A stretch of 64,000 bases of DNA, from assembly GCA_025526935.1 (NCBI GenBank), contig JAHLKD010000026.1:248001-312000 (forward strand), written 5' to 3'. Shown here one piece after another: positions 34,360-47,986 of this stretch (within the stretch, counting starts at the first letter, position 1; each line of letters begins with the position of its first letter). The position numbers and the translations under genes are program-made. The notes under the pieces are model-generated. The model made no database searches. It had not been told where the DNA came from and saw only the letters and a program-made list of their open reading frames with translations. The stretch is from Cladochytrium replicatum (Eukaryota; Chytridiomycota; Chytridiomycetes; Cladochytriales; Cladochytriaceae).

Positions 34360-37300
34360 TTAGAGATCAGAAGGTGGCGGTCCTTGTCCTCCTGGCGTGG
34401 CAGCAACACTCGGCCTTGTAACTGAAATGCTCTGTCTGTTCGCTTGTCCCGCCGCAATGTTGGGGATGAATGGATGGGCGCTAGGAATAGCACTTGAATG
34501 TCGTGCAGCGGTGGGCGGCATTGGTGATGGCACATTGGGATTCGGACCTCGGTGTGGGCTCCCATATGGTCCCTGGGGTAGTCTCGCATTCGGTCCAGAA
34601 GGCAGTCCCGGTGGAATACGGCTCCTACCCATTTGCGATGACCCAGGCGCGTGTTGTGCGGCGGACGGTGGTTCGGAATTTGGAGCTGACGGAGACATGT
34701 TTGGTCGGAAAGAAGCTGGAGGAGCAGAGGAAGTCGATGAACGCAGCGGTGCTGCCCCAGCGATGAGTGCAGGAGTGCCTGGTGCTGGGAGTTTCGGTAG
34801 CGGCTCTGCTGATCCAGAGGCTGCCCCACTAGCTTCGCCTGATGGTTGCACTTCTCCTCCTGATTCGTTCATGCCACTATATGTGTTTACGCCAGGACTT
34901 AATGGCTATGAGTGGATGCCATGTTGTTAATATTCCATCAACTACACTAAGCAGATATGAGCAAACCTTGAAAACTTTCGCCTCTACACCATCCAGTGTA
35001 GGGGTTGGCAAGAACGACTTAACGGAGGATTCAGGTGTTCGATTTGCAGATTCCGGGTTCATGACGTCCACATAACGACTTCTTGCCGTCCGTCGGCTTG
35101 CCACACTACCACGCTTGGTGCCAGGTGTGCCGTAAGGGCCTGGACTGGGTTGACGCCCAGGGAGTCCGTCAGTTACAGAGCTTGTGCTCATTGCTGGGGA
35201 CGGGGTTCCCGGAATTGCTAGACACGACCTCAGCAAAGCAAAAAGACAAAACCAATATTGTTCTGACCTGGAGTAGAGCCACGACTCAACTGAACGGGCG
35301 TCATTGGAGGTGGAGGTGGTTTCTTTTCCTCCTCACGAATCGGTGCGCCATCTTTCCTCTCCCAACGCTTCGTAGTGGGGTTGTAGACAAATGGATTTTC
35401 ACCACCAAGATGAACCTGAGTCGCTTTCTCCTTTTCTTTGCCGCCCATATCTGGATCGCTCTTTCTACGGCCCATGAAGGGTATTACTTTCGTGATCGAC
35501 GAGAACATGCTGGTATATGAGCCGGTAGCAGCTGGTTTCTCTGGTTTGGCTGCTCAATATCTCAGCCAAAATTCACTGCATTATTCCGAAACTCCATACC
35601 TGCTTCTTTGCTGTCCCATTGACCCCCGGTTTTATCCTCTTTCTTCCTAAGCGCACTGTTCCCAAGTCCCAAATCATCATCAAAGTCCGTGTGCTTGGTA
35701 TCTGAAGTGCTCTGGGGGGGTACCGACTGGGTGCTTGTTGGCTGTTCCGCTGCTTTTGGTGCATTATCGGGGGCAGCAGCTGTTTGACCATATGAGTATG
35801 GATCCTGCGTCAGTTCTGCTTTGGCTGATTGATAAGTAGGGCCGTGATCGGCAGGGTTATCTTGTGGTTGAGTGTTTCCAGACTCCTGCGTCGCGTAGCG
35901 ACCAGAATTATGAACTGCATAGCCATACTGATCATATGGAGTGCCATACGAGTTTCCATCAGCAGCAGTCTGCCCATACTGAGTTATTTGATCGTACGGT
36001 TGCTGACCATAAGAAGCACCAGCGTTGGGATCGTATGCGGCTTGCCCACCGGCCGTTGCGTTCGGGTCATAGCTTTCTCCATACTCGTTTGAATACCCTT
36101 GGTATGACCCATACAATTCAGCACCTGCACCCTGTGAATACGAGCTATCAGCGCCGTAGCCTGCATTTCCGTGCTGATCATATTGATTCTGTACACCCGC
36201 ATAGCCCTTCTGATTACTCGCGTAGCCATTCGCACCGTATGCACCAGCCTGGTTTTGACCATACCCAGCTCCATAATCACCAGCAGCAGTGGTGTCTCCG
36301 TTCGCGTAATATCCGCTATAGCCGCCGTAGTCGCCGTAGGAGGGACTTGAATCTTGCGCCAGAACATCCGCCGATTGGGATTGCGACACAGCTGGTTCGG
36401 TACTTGCGTATGACCCACCGTAGTTGAACATTTGTGATGAATGCGTTCCCCCGGATATCGGGCCTGATGTTGATCCATCCAAAGGTGATGTGAGCGATGC
36501 CGGTGTGGACTGCGGTCGCAATAGCGAAAGACTCGACCCAGACGCCGCACCTGTCAACGCTGCGAAAGTATCTTGCACCATCGTCAATGCCTTTGCCGGT
36601 GACTTTCGCCCGACATCGGCCGGTGGATTGCCAGACGGATCCCCAATAGCGTCGTTCATGATCTTATTGAAACCTTTGTCGATTGCACCCATAAGCGTGT
36701 CGAAGCGCGACACCGTTTTGAACCAACTAGTCCCATCTTTCGCCTCTGTGCTCCCAGACTTGGTGGCCACCGACAACCGATCGCTGAGATCACGGAGTCC
36801 CTCCAGGAATTTACGGTGGAAGTACGGACTGCCTTTGGAGTACGTCTTCACGAAAACTTCGATACTTTCGCAGTATTTGGCTGCCTGCTCATGGTAGCCA
36901 ATGTCGGCAAGCAGCATTGCGTACAATAGCTTGTAGGCCTGGAAGTGAGGCAGACCGTTCGCCAAACCGATTCCGCTGACCAGAGTCTGAGAAGCCTCGT
37001 ATAGCTCGGTGAGTTGAACGGATTTGATGTCCTTGAAGAATATGTACGGTGCAGCAACGTGGTCAGCGGTAAGGAGAATAAGACGGACACCAATAGAGTC
37101 GACACCAGACAAGAGAGAATTGCTGGTTGACAACAAGTAACTGAAAATTTGATGTGAGAGGAACGTAGTGGGGAGAACAAGTACAAAAATACCAAATATG
37201 AGCAGCCGCAAGTCGATTACATGCCCGAAGTCGGTCACCTAATGCGGATATCGCTGCCATGTCTCCCGGTGTTCGGTTGGACAAAATAATTGCGAGGACT

Positions 37301-40300
37301 TCCTTCCATCGCTGCAACGGCGATGATTCGTCAACAGTATCAACGTCATCCGGCAGGTACTCAGCAACTGTTTGCCATAAAATTGAGAAACAGCTCCATA
37401 ATCACTAGTCTCGATCATACCTGCTACTCGACCCATGCCTCCAAAAAGACCATACAACAATTTCAAACTCGGGCGGAACTCCTTAACTTGGTTAGCTGCT
37501 GGCGCAATCGCAGGGTCAAATTCTCGTCGGGAGAAATTCATCACAACATCAGTGTACGTTTCCTTGTCTACGTGGCTCGCAATCACCAGCGCATGTGCCC
37601 ACAGATCTGCACCGATAGCTGCACGGCAAGCGCCGGCCCTGTCACCTTGCAATAGAAGGCTTTCGATCTGTCCGATCGCACTGTAGAACTTCGGACCTCG
37701 ATCGGCGAGCAGTAAATCCCTCAAAGCAGCCGCAGAGGTATCTCCTTTGGGTCCGCTACTGTAAATTCACGCTTAGCATGTTGAAACACACACCAAAACG
37801 ATAAGCTCACCCAAGCAGAACTCCGTCGCTTTCAATTGCAAGTCGAATCACGCGCATAAGTAGAACTTGCTCTTGTGCACGAACGACGTCAGCCCAGCTG
37901 CTCGCGCCACCAGTATGAAATCCTGTCCCAGAAGCCGCAACGTCGTAAGCCTGGCGTGCATCCTTGGACGTTGCCTCGGCGCGCTGCACAAATTCATCAG
38001 CAATCTTAGCAAGCTCCTTCTTCTTCGGTTTTGATTTTGCCGAAATGATCGGGCCCGGGTGGGAAGAAACAGTGTCCGTGAACGATTTCTCGAGCAAAGT
38101 GTGAACGGGGAAGATGGCGACCTTGTCCGGATACGCTTTTTCTACGACCGTCTGTGCACCGTTCGCCCCAGTAACAAACCGGTTCTGCCTCGATGGTTTT
38201 GTGACAACAAGTTTGCCAAAACTAAATGTGGCAATGGCGTGCCCACGCATGCGTCCGAGAGGGTCATGAATTCCGGCATATGTAGGGCTGGACTGAGCTG
38301 CGGGAGCTTGCTGTGGTGCACCATATGGCTGATGCTGGAAGTATGAGTTTGGCGCACTGTATCCATGGTGCCCATATGCATTCGGGTCGACTGTCCCATA
38401 TGCAGCAGCAGAGCTGTCATACACTTGTTGTCCATACGAATTCACCGAATTCTGCTGCTCAAACGACGATTGTTGCTCATATCCGGACCAATCTTGCTGT
38501 GCAGCCATCGGAGATCCATATCCAGTAGCTGTTTGCGATCCCCACTGATTTGATTGCTGACCGCCGTGCGCATAGCTGCTATAGATCGTTGCCTGCGACG
38601 GTTGCTGTTGCATCGGCGGCTGTTCGGGCAAAACCGCCTGGGTCTGTGAAGGAGTCTCAGCTGCCTGGGCCGGACTAGATCCGTGAAGAAGCCTGAATCC
38701 ACACTTGCCGCAGAAGTTAAACTCAGGATCATTCTTCTTTCCGCACTTCCCGCAAAAGATGAACTCGACGGTGGGAGATGCTGCTACGAGAGCCCCCGCG
38801 GAAGTGGCAGATGCTATGCTTGCTTTCCGGGAGTCCTGCCAATCCTGTAACTTGAACTGTTGTGGTGGAGGAGCGCCGTAGGTGTTTGCTTGTAGTGGTG
38901 GTGCAGCATGCTTCACTTCCGGAGTCTTTGGGTACCCACCATAAGTGTTTGCAGTTGTGGGCACCCCGTATTGCGGCGGTTGGGCTGCTGGTTTGGTTTC
39001 GGGTGTCTGGGAATAATTTGACTTCGGAGTACCATATCCGTACCCAATAGGTGGCCCGGCTGACTGTGCATAACTTGAAGAATCCTGATATGTCTGCTGC
39101 TGGGGAACAACTGCATCGCCTCCATGTGAACGATAACGGGGCTCCGCTTGTAGAACTTCCGCGCCATATTGAAGTCCTGAATATTCTTGAGCGGGCACTT
39201 GTTGAGCTTCGACCGGTGCAGACGGAGCGGAGGTGTTTGCCGATGTGGAACCTCCAAGAATAAGATCATCCAAGTCATTGAGGACCTGGGAAGTTTCGAA
39301 TCCCTTAAAAGGATCCGACGGAGGCCCCGCGACAGCGCTCGCCGCTCGAGTCCGTACAGTATCCACGTCCTCGAAATCTGCAGCACTCTTCTGGACACCC
39401 GCAACAAACGCCGGCGGGTGCAAAGATATATCTGGTACTACTCCCGATGTAGACGCAACGGCGGGTGTCATCTCCGTGGTGTTTACATATCCGCCATCGG
39501 CGAGATTATCAGTAGACACCGAAACATCCTCATTCGTGAAAGAGCTGTACGCATTTCCCGCTCCGTCATCGGCCTGGAAAGGATTCACAGATGGTGCAAC
39601 CGCTCCACCAGCAGGAACAGCCGTTGTACTCTCGTCAACGAGTGACGGAACAATAGCAGCTGGTGATGTCTCGTATTGCTGCTGTTGTTGAGGTGCGTAT
39701 CCGTAAGCCTGGCTGTCGTAACCTCCTTGATTCTGGCCATATTGTCCGTACCTGGACGCTTGTCCAAGGGACACCGCCTGGGATTGATTGTAGGCATCGT
39801 TTTGCCCGTATCCTCCATAGTTGTCGTATTGGTACCCATATGCGCTCGTCCCTTGATTATAATCATAGGAACCAGCCTGTGGTTGCAGCTGTGTTTCGTA
39901 ACCACCATACGGCTGTTGCTGCTGGTATTGCTGATCGTATTGTTGCTGCTGTGAGGATCCGTACTGGCCCTGCTGTTGATATTGCCCCTGGTCATACTGA
40001 CCCTGCCCGCCGGATCCGTATGGGTCATCGTAGCCGTACCCACTTCCATACCCATATGCACCATTGTTTGCGTTGGCGTTATAATCCACCGGAGGCTGCC
40101 TGTGCCCACCGGCCCCGTATCCAGCGATGTTATTTGGGGCGTACGGAGCGTTTCCATTCGACGCATACGGAGTGGATGCGGCCGTTGCCGGGGCTATCGC
40201 TGTGCCGATCTGTGCAAACGGATCTGCCCCGGAAACTTTTGCCGCTGCTGGTGCTTGCGAAGCACCACCGAGCGAGTCGAATGGCGACGCAGCAGCTGTC

Positions 40301-40575
40301 GGACCACCGAACAGGCTTGCCGCATTCGCAAGTTTGGATTGGTCAACTTTGGCCCCGGGTGTTCGGCGGTACGGGTTTCCGCCGGTAACGGATGGGGTTG
40401 GGATGGCCGGACGACTTGCAGCGTCGTTGTTCGTTGGTGGAGGTCCAGGTTTTGATGGTGGGCCACCTGTTGAGCCCGCATTCCCAGCATTCTCAGAATT
40501 CCCGACCGGGAAGTCTATGTGGGCTCCAGTGCCGAAGAGTGAAGCGGCCGAATGGACTGGTGGTTGTTGGCTCAT
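34360..40575 (-). CDS. SEC16: Sec16, COPII coat assembly scaffold
   Basis: Large scaffold that organises ER exit sites and COPII assembly. Exon 1 (40575-37807) encodes a disordered N-terminus, then a Gln/Tyr/Gly repeat region (PYGSGGQGQYDQGQYQQQ and neighbours) of prion-like composition. It then has a zinc ribbon (FIFCGKCGKKNDPEFNFCGKCG) and the start of the central conserved domain (MRGHAIATFSFGKLVV, VAIFPVHTLL). The next exons give LRDLLLADRGPKFYSAIGQI, DLWAHALVIASHVDKETYTD and RWKEVLAIILSNRTPGDMAA, the alpha-solenoid that binds Sec13. Another Tyr/Gly-rich region (35.9-36.4 kb) precedes the C-terminal motif (FVYNPTTKRWERKDG), and the protein ends in a Pro/Ser-rich tail with a stop at 34360. 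The order and size fit fungal Sec16 very well. Confidence 0.94.
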
Positions 40576-40990
40576 TGTATGCCGTATGATAAGATTTGTT
40601 TAGAGTTGCACCAAATGAATGCCCTCGCCAATGCCTGGGATGTAGAAGGAAAAAAGTCCGTTGATGTTGATGCACCCGCAGAATGTTCAACAAATTTGAA
40701 CAGACAGAAATGCCACACGCACACGGCGGATATGGGACAACCGAACGATGGCAGGATGTGCGAGAACTGAGGCAGGCGAGTCGCTGGTAGATTCTCGCTG
40801 GCTCGGGGGATAAGGTGCAGTTTGTGTGATTGAGGGCAACCCCAATTTTGTAACACTGTGATCCGGGCACCGATCAGGCCAATTGAGAGACCGGTTCTAC
40901 GACTGTTCCCTTGCCAATTGCAAAAAGAAGAGCGAAGCGCAAAGATAAACAATGAAACAGCGAATTTCAATTGGAAACATTTCCATTAGG
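40576..40990. other. Intergenic stretch between SEC16 and SFI1
   Basis: About 415 bp that must hold the SEC16 promoter and the SFI1 3' end (both minus strand). A 132-codon minus ORF (40572-40970) with a hydrophobic start crosses the SEC16 start codon and is more likely a chance reading. Confidence 0.55.
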
Positions 40991-43900
40991 TTATGTAAAG
41001 CTCTCCCTCATTGCTCGACCAACCCTGCTAACCTCCTTCTCCAAAATGTCATGGCCCTCTTCTTTGACTTTCTTGACCAGACGCTCTCCGAAAATACCTG
41101 TCGGTGATGTTGGTTAAGTTTTCAATTAAGGAAACTACGTATACCCATACTTCCATCCTCACTATCCTGAATATGTGAGATGACCAAACAGCTCTCCATC
41201 TCTTCCACGCATCCTTTATTCTCTGAGAATTTTCTATTCTCCTGTTTTCTGCATTCGTCATCTGCATAGATGCACGCCAACGATTGAACGCGGTCACTAT
41301 GGTTCTAGTTGCAACAGATTGGGAGAAATTATGTTCCCGTTCTTGATTGGATTAGAGTCTGTTCAGCAAATTTACAATGCCAGGTTTGAGGGCTCCTCAC
41401 CTGAAAGCGTATGCTGTTTGACCAAGGTGGCTCGGCGCCTGCGATCCTCTTGCTTTGCAGTTGTCTTTTGCCTCCAAATCGTAAACCTTGAGGTCAACAT
41501 CTTAATCGCATTGCGTGCTTCGGCATTCTTCGCAAGCTCTGTACAATAGATGACATTAGGTTTCTGAAACTCCTTTGGACTTGATGCCTTGTGTTCTACC
41601 GATAAGAGTTGCTAGCTTCAGCTCCACTGTGGTCTTCTTCAATCGCTGCACGTCTTTCAAATAGAGGGACCTTCTCCAAGCCTTGAATTTCGAGGAAATC
41701 ACACGAAGCATCTTCTGCATTGCAAAGGTGGCCTCTGAACCTGTTAAATGACAAAAAATATACGCTTAACCGGAAGACAAACTTTCTATCTTGGTTACCT
41801 AGAAGTGTTTTCTGCTTCACCTCAAGTTCCTGCTTCCGTCGCGCTGCTTCTCTTTCATGTAGGAAATGTCGCCACTGTGTCAATCTGCTCGATAGAGCTC
41901 GTTGCACAGATCGGGAAATAGCAGCGCCTTCAAGATCTGAGAATAATCAACATCGAGACTTCCCTGAGAAGAAGATGAACGCTACCGTAAAGTAGCCGTT
42001 GCTTGACTTCTATTGCTTTTCGAAGCCGTTCTTTTTGTCTCACTTTAGCAGACTTCCTCCAAGTATTAAACACACCAGACAAGATCGTCAATTTATCGCG
42101 AGCTCTCCCAGTGTTTTCGAGTTCTTTCAGAAAAATTCAGGAAACGCCCTGCTCAGCGTTGCTCGGACTCATTTGTAGATAGATGCCTCACCTTGATGTC
42201 GACTAAACGATTTGCGCCAGATCTTGTATGCCTGCATAAAGGTTGGATTTTCTAGTTCCAGATTATTGCAAAGATTGGTGTCGGACATACCAGCTTTAAC
42301 AAAGAGTTGGCGGTTCCGACCCCAGCTGATGACCTAAGTGATCTACTCAACGCGGCAGCTCCGTCCCCTCCATCCCTCACTCTCCTCCACCTCCCGGCCC
42401 ATCGCTCAACCTCACTTCTACCCGAAAAAACATCTGCCACATCCCTATCGGTCCGCACCGCTTCCACTCGTCTCCTCCACAACCTTATCGTTTTCTTCTT
42501 AGTCTGCCTCCGCAAGTGGGCATCGGCACCTGCATCTCGAACCGCCTGAACCGCCATCCTTACTCTCCAGTTCGTCCACCGCTTTCGCAGCACTCGTGAC
42601 TCCCACTGTAGAATCAACGTTATATGCTCTATTTTCCTCCCTGCAACAGTTCCTCGCCACCGTCCGAGAGTATCCAGGGCAACCGAACGGATCCAGAAAG
42701 CGTCCGCTCGAATGTGCATCTCTCTGATCGCATTCGCTTTCCGCTTCCATTCCAAAAACGATTTTCGCTTCACTTCCGCATCCCACACGATAGCTGCACG
42801 TTTCTCTCTCCAAACGATCAAAATTCTCCGCTTGACATTATATACCCTCATATGATCAGCTCTTCTCAAGTCTTTTGTTGCTCTCTTCCATGCACCTATC
42901 ATCCTTGCTATTATCCCCGTCCTCCACAATTTCTCTGCTCGACTCTCCATCTCTGACACTCGGCGTTCATATCTTTCGTCAATGATTTTTCGGAATCGTC
43001 GCCTCCACACCAAAAGACACCGGGAGCAAACAGCTTCCTCATGCCTCATCACTGCAACCCCGTCCCGTATCTTGTGCAGTCCCACCGCCCCCCTCCACTG
43101 CTTCAGAACTTTGTCAACCATGACGCGTGCCGACTTCTCCACAGCAACGTCCAATATCGCATGCCGATCTTCGATCTTCGCTCTCCATTGTCTAAACAGC
43201 TGAATCGTTTGCCATATTCGAATCCGAAGCGCATCTTCATATACAATATCCCTCTGTCAAACGATGTGTAAGGCAAGGCCCAGCATGTGCACACACAAGT
43301 CTCACCGGCAACGGCTTCACAATCTTCCCCCACCTACCGACACACCTCTGTTGCCACCGCCTCATCGACCATCTCACAACTCGAGCATTACACCACTCGA
43401 ATGCAACATTCTCGTCCCTTCGTTCTTGAAACCGACCTCTCCAGACTTCCATCACCCGTCTCATAAGCCATTCATTTCTCGCCGCTTCTGACATCTCCAT
43501 AAACTTTCTCGCCTCACATCGATCCGCGTAATGGTCTTTCCATGTTCGCAATGCTCTGTCCAAAAGTCCATGAGTTCTGGAAGTATCTGCTATCGCAAAT
43601 CTCCATTTTTCTCTCCACAGCCGCATGAGAAGACGGGTATACGCTAAGTCGGCAATCTAAATGGCCTGTTCAGGAAGCACCACAAATTGAAACAATAATC
43701 AGGCCTCACCGCTCTCCCAGTTTGCTCCACCTCCGCAAGCTTTCTCCAGTGCCAAAGAGCAGTGCTCACTAATTTGCGATCATTTTTCCTGATCGCTGCC
43801 AACTCCATCAACCGCTGTCGTGACAATACTCTCTTCATCCAAACTCCAAAAATTATCCTGGGAAGTCACAATGAGTGTGGAAACCCAACCTGTACAGACC

Positions 43901-46148
43901 AATGAAGTCTTACCTTGTTAACCGCACTTGGTTGATTGTTTGCGCAAGTTGCACTATTTTTCTTCTTCTTTCTGTTGCAAGTCTCCAATTTATGAAGCAA
44001 CTCTGTAAGGTATCCTGAAAAACGGATGTTATAAGTAAAGAAAGCGGGAGTGTACGTAAAACGTACAGCATGCTTAAAGGCGACAGAACGTGCAGCAAAC
44101 ATGCTCAGGCTTTCAACCATCTTCGCTTTGTTTATCCATCCTGTTTATGTTTGTCAGATTAAATACAGATTGAAGTAGAGGACTTACGTAGCAAGCTTTT
44201 TTCGTGTAGCTTTCTTTTTCGATGTTCAAGTGCAATTTTCACCGCCAAACCCCGACTGCCCATCATTTTCCCCCAAATTCTCATGCTTTTTGTCAAAATT
44301 GGTTGCTCATGTACCGCCTGAACAAATATCTGGATTCAGCGTATTGCCATTCATTGTGAAACGGGATTTCACACCTGTGCTTTCCGGGCATACGTAATTC
44401 TCCTAGCGGTTCGCCCATGCCATAAATCAAAAGCCTTCCTCCGTTGACGACTGTCAAACATTGGGATACCATTTTCTGCGTTGGTCATGTCAAGTCCAGA
44501 AATGTAGTAAAATTTCCGAAACGAACTACCCTGCATTGCTCTTGATGTATCGAGCCTATTGTAATAACGGGAAAAAGCAGGTGTTAAGGACATAATAGAC
44601 ATCACAGGAGAGAAATAGAAGTGTTTTTCGTTGGGGATATCATCCAGCGTATCCAGATTCTCTGTTTACTCCAAATTTCGGCAGTGCTTTTGATCATCTG
44701 AATCCGCGAGAGCCCTGATCGCCACTTCACGATGACCGTCCTTACTTGCGATCGATATCGTTCCCACTGTACCAGCTCAGAATTTCGGCGGAACTCCTTG
44801 CGAATAAAGACAGGTAAGCAGAATCGCTTGTTGTTGAACATCCGATTGAACCAACCTGCCGAATCTGGACTACGTTCTTCCACACTAAAAAGCAGTCACG
44901 GGCATTACGCAGATTCCACAGTTGGATCGCTCGGGTCTCGGTCTGGAAGCGCACGAACCGTCCGCAAAGTCATCCGTACACGCTTCAACCCATGAATAAA
45001 AACCTGGCGGGACGGGATCGTCCTCTGAGATAAAATACGCACCTTTTTCCTTTGGGTCCATTCGTGCCAGAGCGTCACTGCGCGCGAGAGGACCCAGAGT
45101 CTTCGTTCCTCTCTGACAGCCCTTCTAATCGCCCTGTTGATTCAATATTGATTGAATTCGACGTAAAAATCGGCTTCGCAGGAGTGAACCGTACATCACA
45201 TGCATCCACACATCCAAAGCGTTTCTTTTGTTCGCGCGTGCTCTTGCCCGTCTCCAGATGGATAGTTTGGCATGAAGGATGTACTCCCGTCTCCAGACGG
45301 ACCATGTGTGAACAAGAACTTGTTCTCTTCTTAAGGTAGATGCGGCGAGAATGAGGTCGGATCTGTGGTTAAGTGCGCAATGCCGTAGATACCACCGCGT
45401 GAAGAAGCGGCGAATGCAAAAGTTCTGTACAAGCGTTTGATTCGATCTGCGGTCGCGCGTTCGAGTATGCCAGAGATTGAGGGCGGATCTGATTATTCGC
45501 AGCTGGGAATGATCGCATGCTAAAGCATTTTTACGGGCTATAACATTTCTCATTATGAAAGCTTTGCATTTTGGTGTTCGTGATACCTTGAAAAAGTCTC
45601 GACTTCCACACACTTAGCGCAGCCCTTTTCTTGATGCGAGACGTACCACCTTCAAGTCGCTCGAGATGCTGCTAAAATTATCAGGAAGTGACTGTCCATC
45701 TTTCAGGCCACTCACCGCATCTTTAGCCAAGATTCTCCAGCGTACCAGAGACTTCTCTAGAGTCTTCTCTTGCCAAAATTGAACCGCAGCCATCCATAAA
45801 GCAATCACGCGGGCTCGTTCACGTTTCGACTGGGCTACATATCTTTTTCCGCGTTCATTAAAGCGACAGACTCAGATTACGCGTAACCTACGAACGCCAT
45901 GCTTTGAATGTTCGCTCGAGGGATGGGGACGCGGATTGCTGTTGTGTCAGAGGAGATACAAAGTTCACGCGAGCGTCAGCAACGGAGACATTTGGAAAAG
46001 TCGCCATCGATGAATCGTTGATCAATGATAGTGGTGCTGTGGTTGACAGGAGAGGCCTGTTGTGCTGCAGCGAGTCTGAGTACGTCAGCACCAGGTGGTG
46101 GTGGTGGTGGTAGTGGTGGTTGTGTTTGTGCGGGCCGTTGTTCACCAT
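40991..46148 (-). CDS. SFI1: Sfi1-like centrin-binding repeat protein
   Basis: Long, intron-rich gene whose product is built from many Sfi1 repeats: short helices spaced by Trp-containing motifs. Examples are ALSSRLTQWRHFLHERE, VLKQWRGAVGLHK, CLLVWRRRFRKII, MIGAWKRATKDLRRA, LIVWREKRAAI, LGRWRGTVAGRK and LRKRWTNWRVRMAVQ, mostly in the 41.0-45.8 kb interval. Sfi1 forms a continuous helix that binds a row of centrins and templates duplication of the spindle pole body or centrosome; centrin-rich arrays fit an organism with basal bodies. The N-terminus is inferred at 46148 (MVNNGPHKHN) and includes a His tract. The C-terminus is taken as ERLVKKVKEEGHDILEKEV with a stop at 40991, reached through an intron at about 41.09-41.15 kb. 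Exon borders are approximate. Confidence 0.82.
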
Positions 46149-46273
46149 GATCTGAATGTGTCTCGATATGGCGATAATTGCGCGTGTGTTTTGGGTCTTT
46201 TCTCTTCTCCTGCAAAATTGTAGAATTGGACTTTGAAGAGCCGATCGAAAAATCTCAGCAATTGAAAACGAAA
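46149..46273. promoter_or_regulatory. Compact divergent promoter between SFI1 and NDK
   Basis: About 125 bp separate the inferred SFI1 start (minus) from the NDK start (plus). The stretch is A-rich near the NDK start. It must control a low-abundance centrosome scaffold and a very highly expressed enzyme, assuming the SFI1 start is right. Confidence 0.4.
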
Positions 46274-47081
46274 ATGACCTACCCAACAGAGCGCACCTAC
46301 ATCATGGTAATGCAATACATACCGTTGCAGTGCTACGGCGGACTTGTCATGGCCATTTGACTGACATTTTGTCTTCTTTCATTTCGTCTGTCTACTCGTA
46401 GGTCAAGCCCGACGGCGTTGAGCGTGTATGTCAAGTCGTTTCCATTGCTATATGGCATCGTAGAAATGTGCATAGCTAGCTTTGGCTGACACTTTGGTCA
46501 TCAGGGACTCGTCGGTGAGATCATCAAGAGGTTCGAGAACAAGGGCTACCGCCTTGTCGCCCTCAAGCTCATCAAGCCTACTCGTGCCCTCCTCGAGCAG
46601 CACTACTCCGACCTCTCCAGCAAGGTATGAATGCACACAGGTGACTGACTTTGGGTCATTAACTTTTTAGTCGTAGTCCTTCTTCCCCAAGCTGATCGAG
46701 TACATGTCCTCTGGTCCCGTTGTGGGCATGGTCTGGCAGGGCAAGGAAGTCGTCAAGACCGGTCGTGTCCTTCTTGGTGCTGTACGTATTTATTTCTCAA
46801 TGTCAGTGCATCAATTCATCAACGATGCACTATCGTTTGTAGACCAACCCCCTTGCTAGCGCCCCCGGCACCATCCGTGGCGACTTCTGCGTTGACGTCG
46901 GAAAGAACCTATGCCACGGTTCCGACGCCGTTGAGTCGGCTGAGAAGGAGATTGCCTTGGTATGCAGCATTTGAAGATGTTCCCGGTCTTTGCCCTTTCT
47001 GACTATTTTGTTGCTCTTTAGTGGTTCCCCGAGGGCATCGTCGAGTACTCTCGCCACTCTGACCGCAACATCTACGAGTAA
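46274..47081 (+). CDS. NDK1: Nucleoside diphosphate kinase
   Basis: Transfers the gamma phosphate between nucleoside triphosphates and diphosphates through a phospho-histidine. Six exons (46274-46306, 46402-46425, 46505-46624, 46677-46781, 46843-46959, 47022-47081) splice to 152 residues plus stop. The order is [66 protein letters not shown] and the catalytic site [16 protein letters not shown] with the active-site His. It ends [19 protein letters not shown]. Length and all active-site residues match the cytosolic enzyme. Codon use is strongly biased to C-ending codons, unlike the neighbours, as expected for a highly expressed gene. Confidence 0.97.
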
Positions 47082-47242
47082 TTGCACACTTAAGACTGTG
47101 AATGGGTTGTTGTAATCCGTACACTTTCCGGTGTAAAATAAGATTGTCTAAACGACATACATTGCTTTGCTGCTCTCCAGTTCCGCGTTCATTTTTTAGC
47201 TCCAATGTTACAAATATCTGGCTGTCCATGATCTAGTGAATA

Positions 47243-47986
47243 TCAATGGTCAAAAACCACCGAATGTCTGGGATCATCCTGATCGATACCGAAATGGTAT
47301 GCACGTAGTGATGTAAAACACCAAGGAAAAAGCTTTCTAACCTCCCTGCACATCGCTCCCATGTTGGCGGAGTTGAAAGCCATTACCAACTCACCGCGAA
47401 TTCGACGATATTTTCCTGCTGCGATTCCTGCTTTCACAACCGAACGTCGATAAAGCGGGTACTCATCCAACCCGTGGCGAAAGAATCAGTTGCGCAATGA
47501 ATTTTCAGAGGCCAATGTTGGGGCAACAGTACGATGGCGCACAAAGAACGCCGACATTCTGAAGCAGGTCAGAGAAACTGGGAAGCCTCCTTTAGACGAT
47601 CTCATCGGCACATTTTGCTGTGATGGATGTGCACAAAACCTGATCGACGGCTCTCTGATGTTCATCATTCGGTGCGGCCTCGCCAACCTCATCCAGCCTC
47701 TTTCTCCAAGTCACAACCGAGCAGATTTTTGATTTGGCTGGACCCCGGAGCTACTATTTGGATGGAAATGACAACATCACAGCCTGCTAAGGACTTCGAT
47801 GCATCGCCAGTGCCCATCGGATGTGGCCCGCCGTTCGCCACCGAAATCCTCCAACATTGGCGCTCCCATTCGACTTATGAAAAAACTTACGGCAAATTCA
47901 TCAATAAATCGTGTACTTTTCTCTCTGCACGCTCGCATGATGTGCAATTTATTGAGAATACGGTCCAAAAATGCGTCCCATTGAAT
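47243..47986 (-). other. Unassigned minus-strand coding-like segments
   Basis: Open segments on the minus strand include FRHGLDEYPLYRRSVVKAGI and AGKYRRIRGELVMAFNSANM (47.47-47.34 kb), and IQWDAFLDRILNKLHIMRAC with EKSTRFIDEFAVSFFISRMG (47.98-47.78 kb). The latter continues in frame directly after the stop that ends the Bre4-like gene. They look protein-like and may be exons of a separate small gene or extra 3' exons of that gene. I could not assemble them or name a family. Confidence 0.3.

Noticed and set aside
39663-40388. 241-codon plus-strand ORF opposite SEC16 exon 1
   Set aside because: It mirrors the Gln/Tyr/Gly repeats of Sec16; repetitive codon use leaves the antisense frame open. 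The composition (His/Arg-rich) matches no protein.
40572-40970. 132-codon minus ORF with a hydrophobic start just upstream of SEC16
   Set aside because: It overlaps the SEC16 start codon in another frame and has no family resemblance. Probably promoter or 5' UTR sequence.
42307-43500. Several Pro/His/Ser-rich plus-strand ORFs
   Set aside because: They lie opposite the Arg/Trp-rich Sfi1 repeats and are the expected antisense readings.
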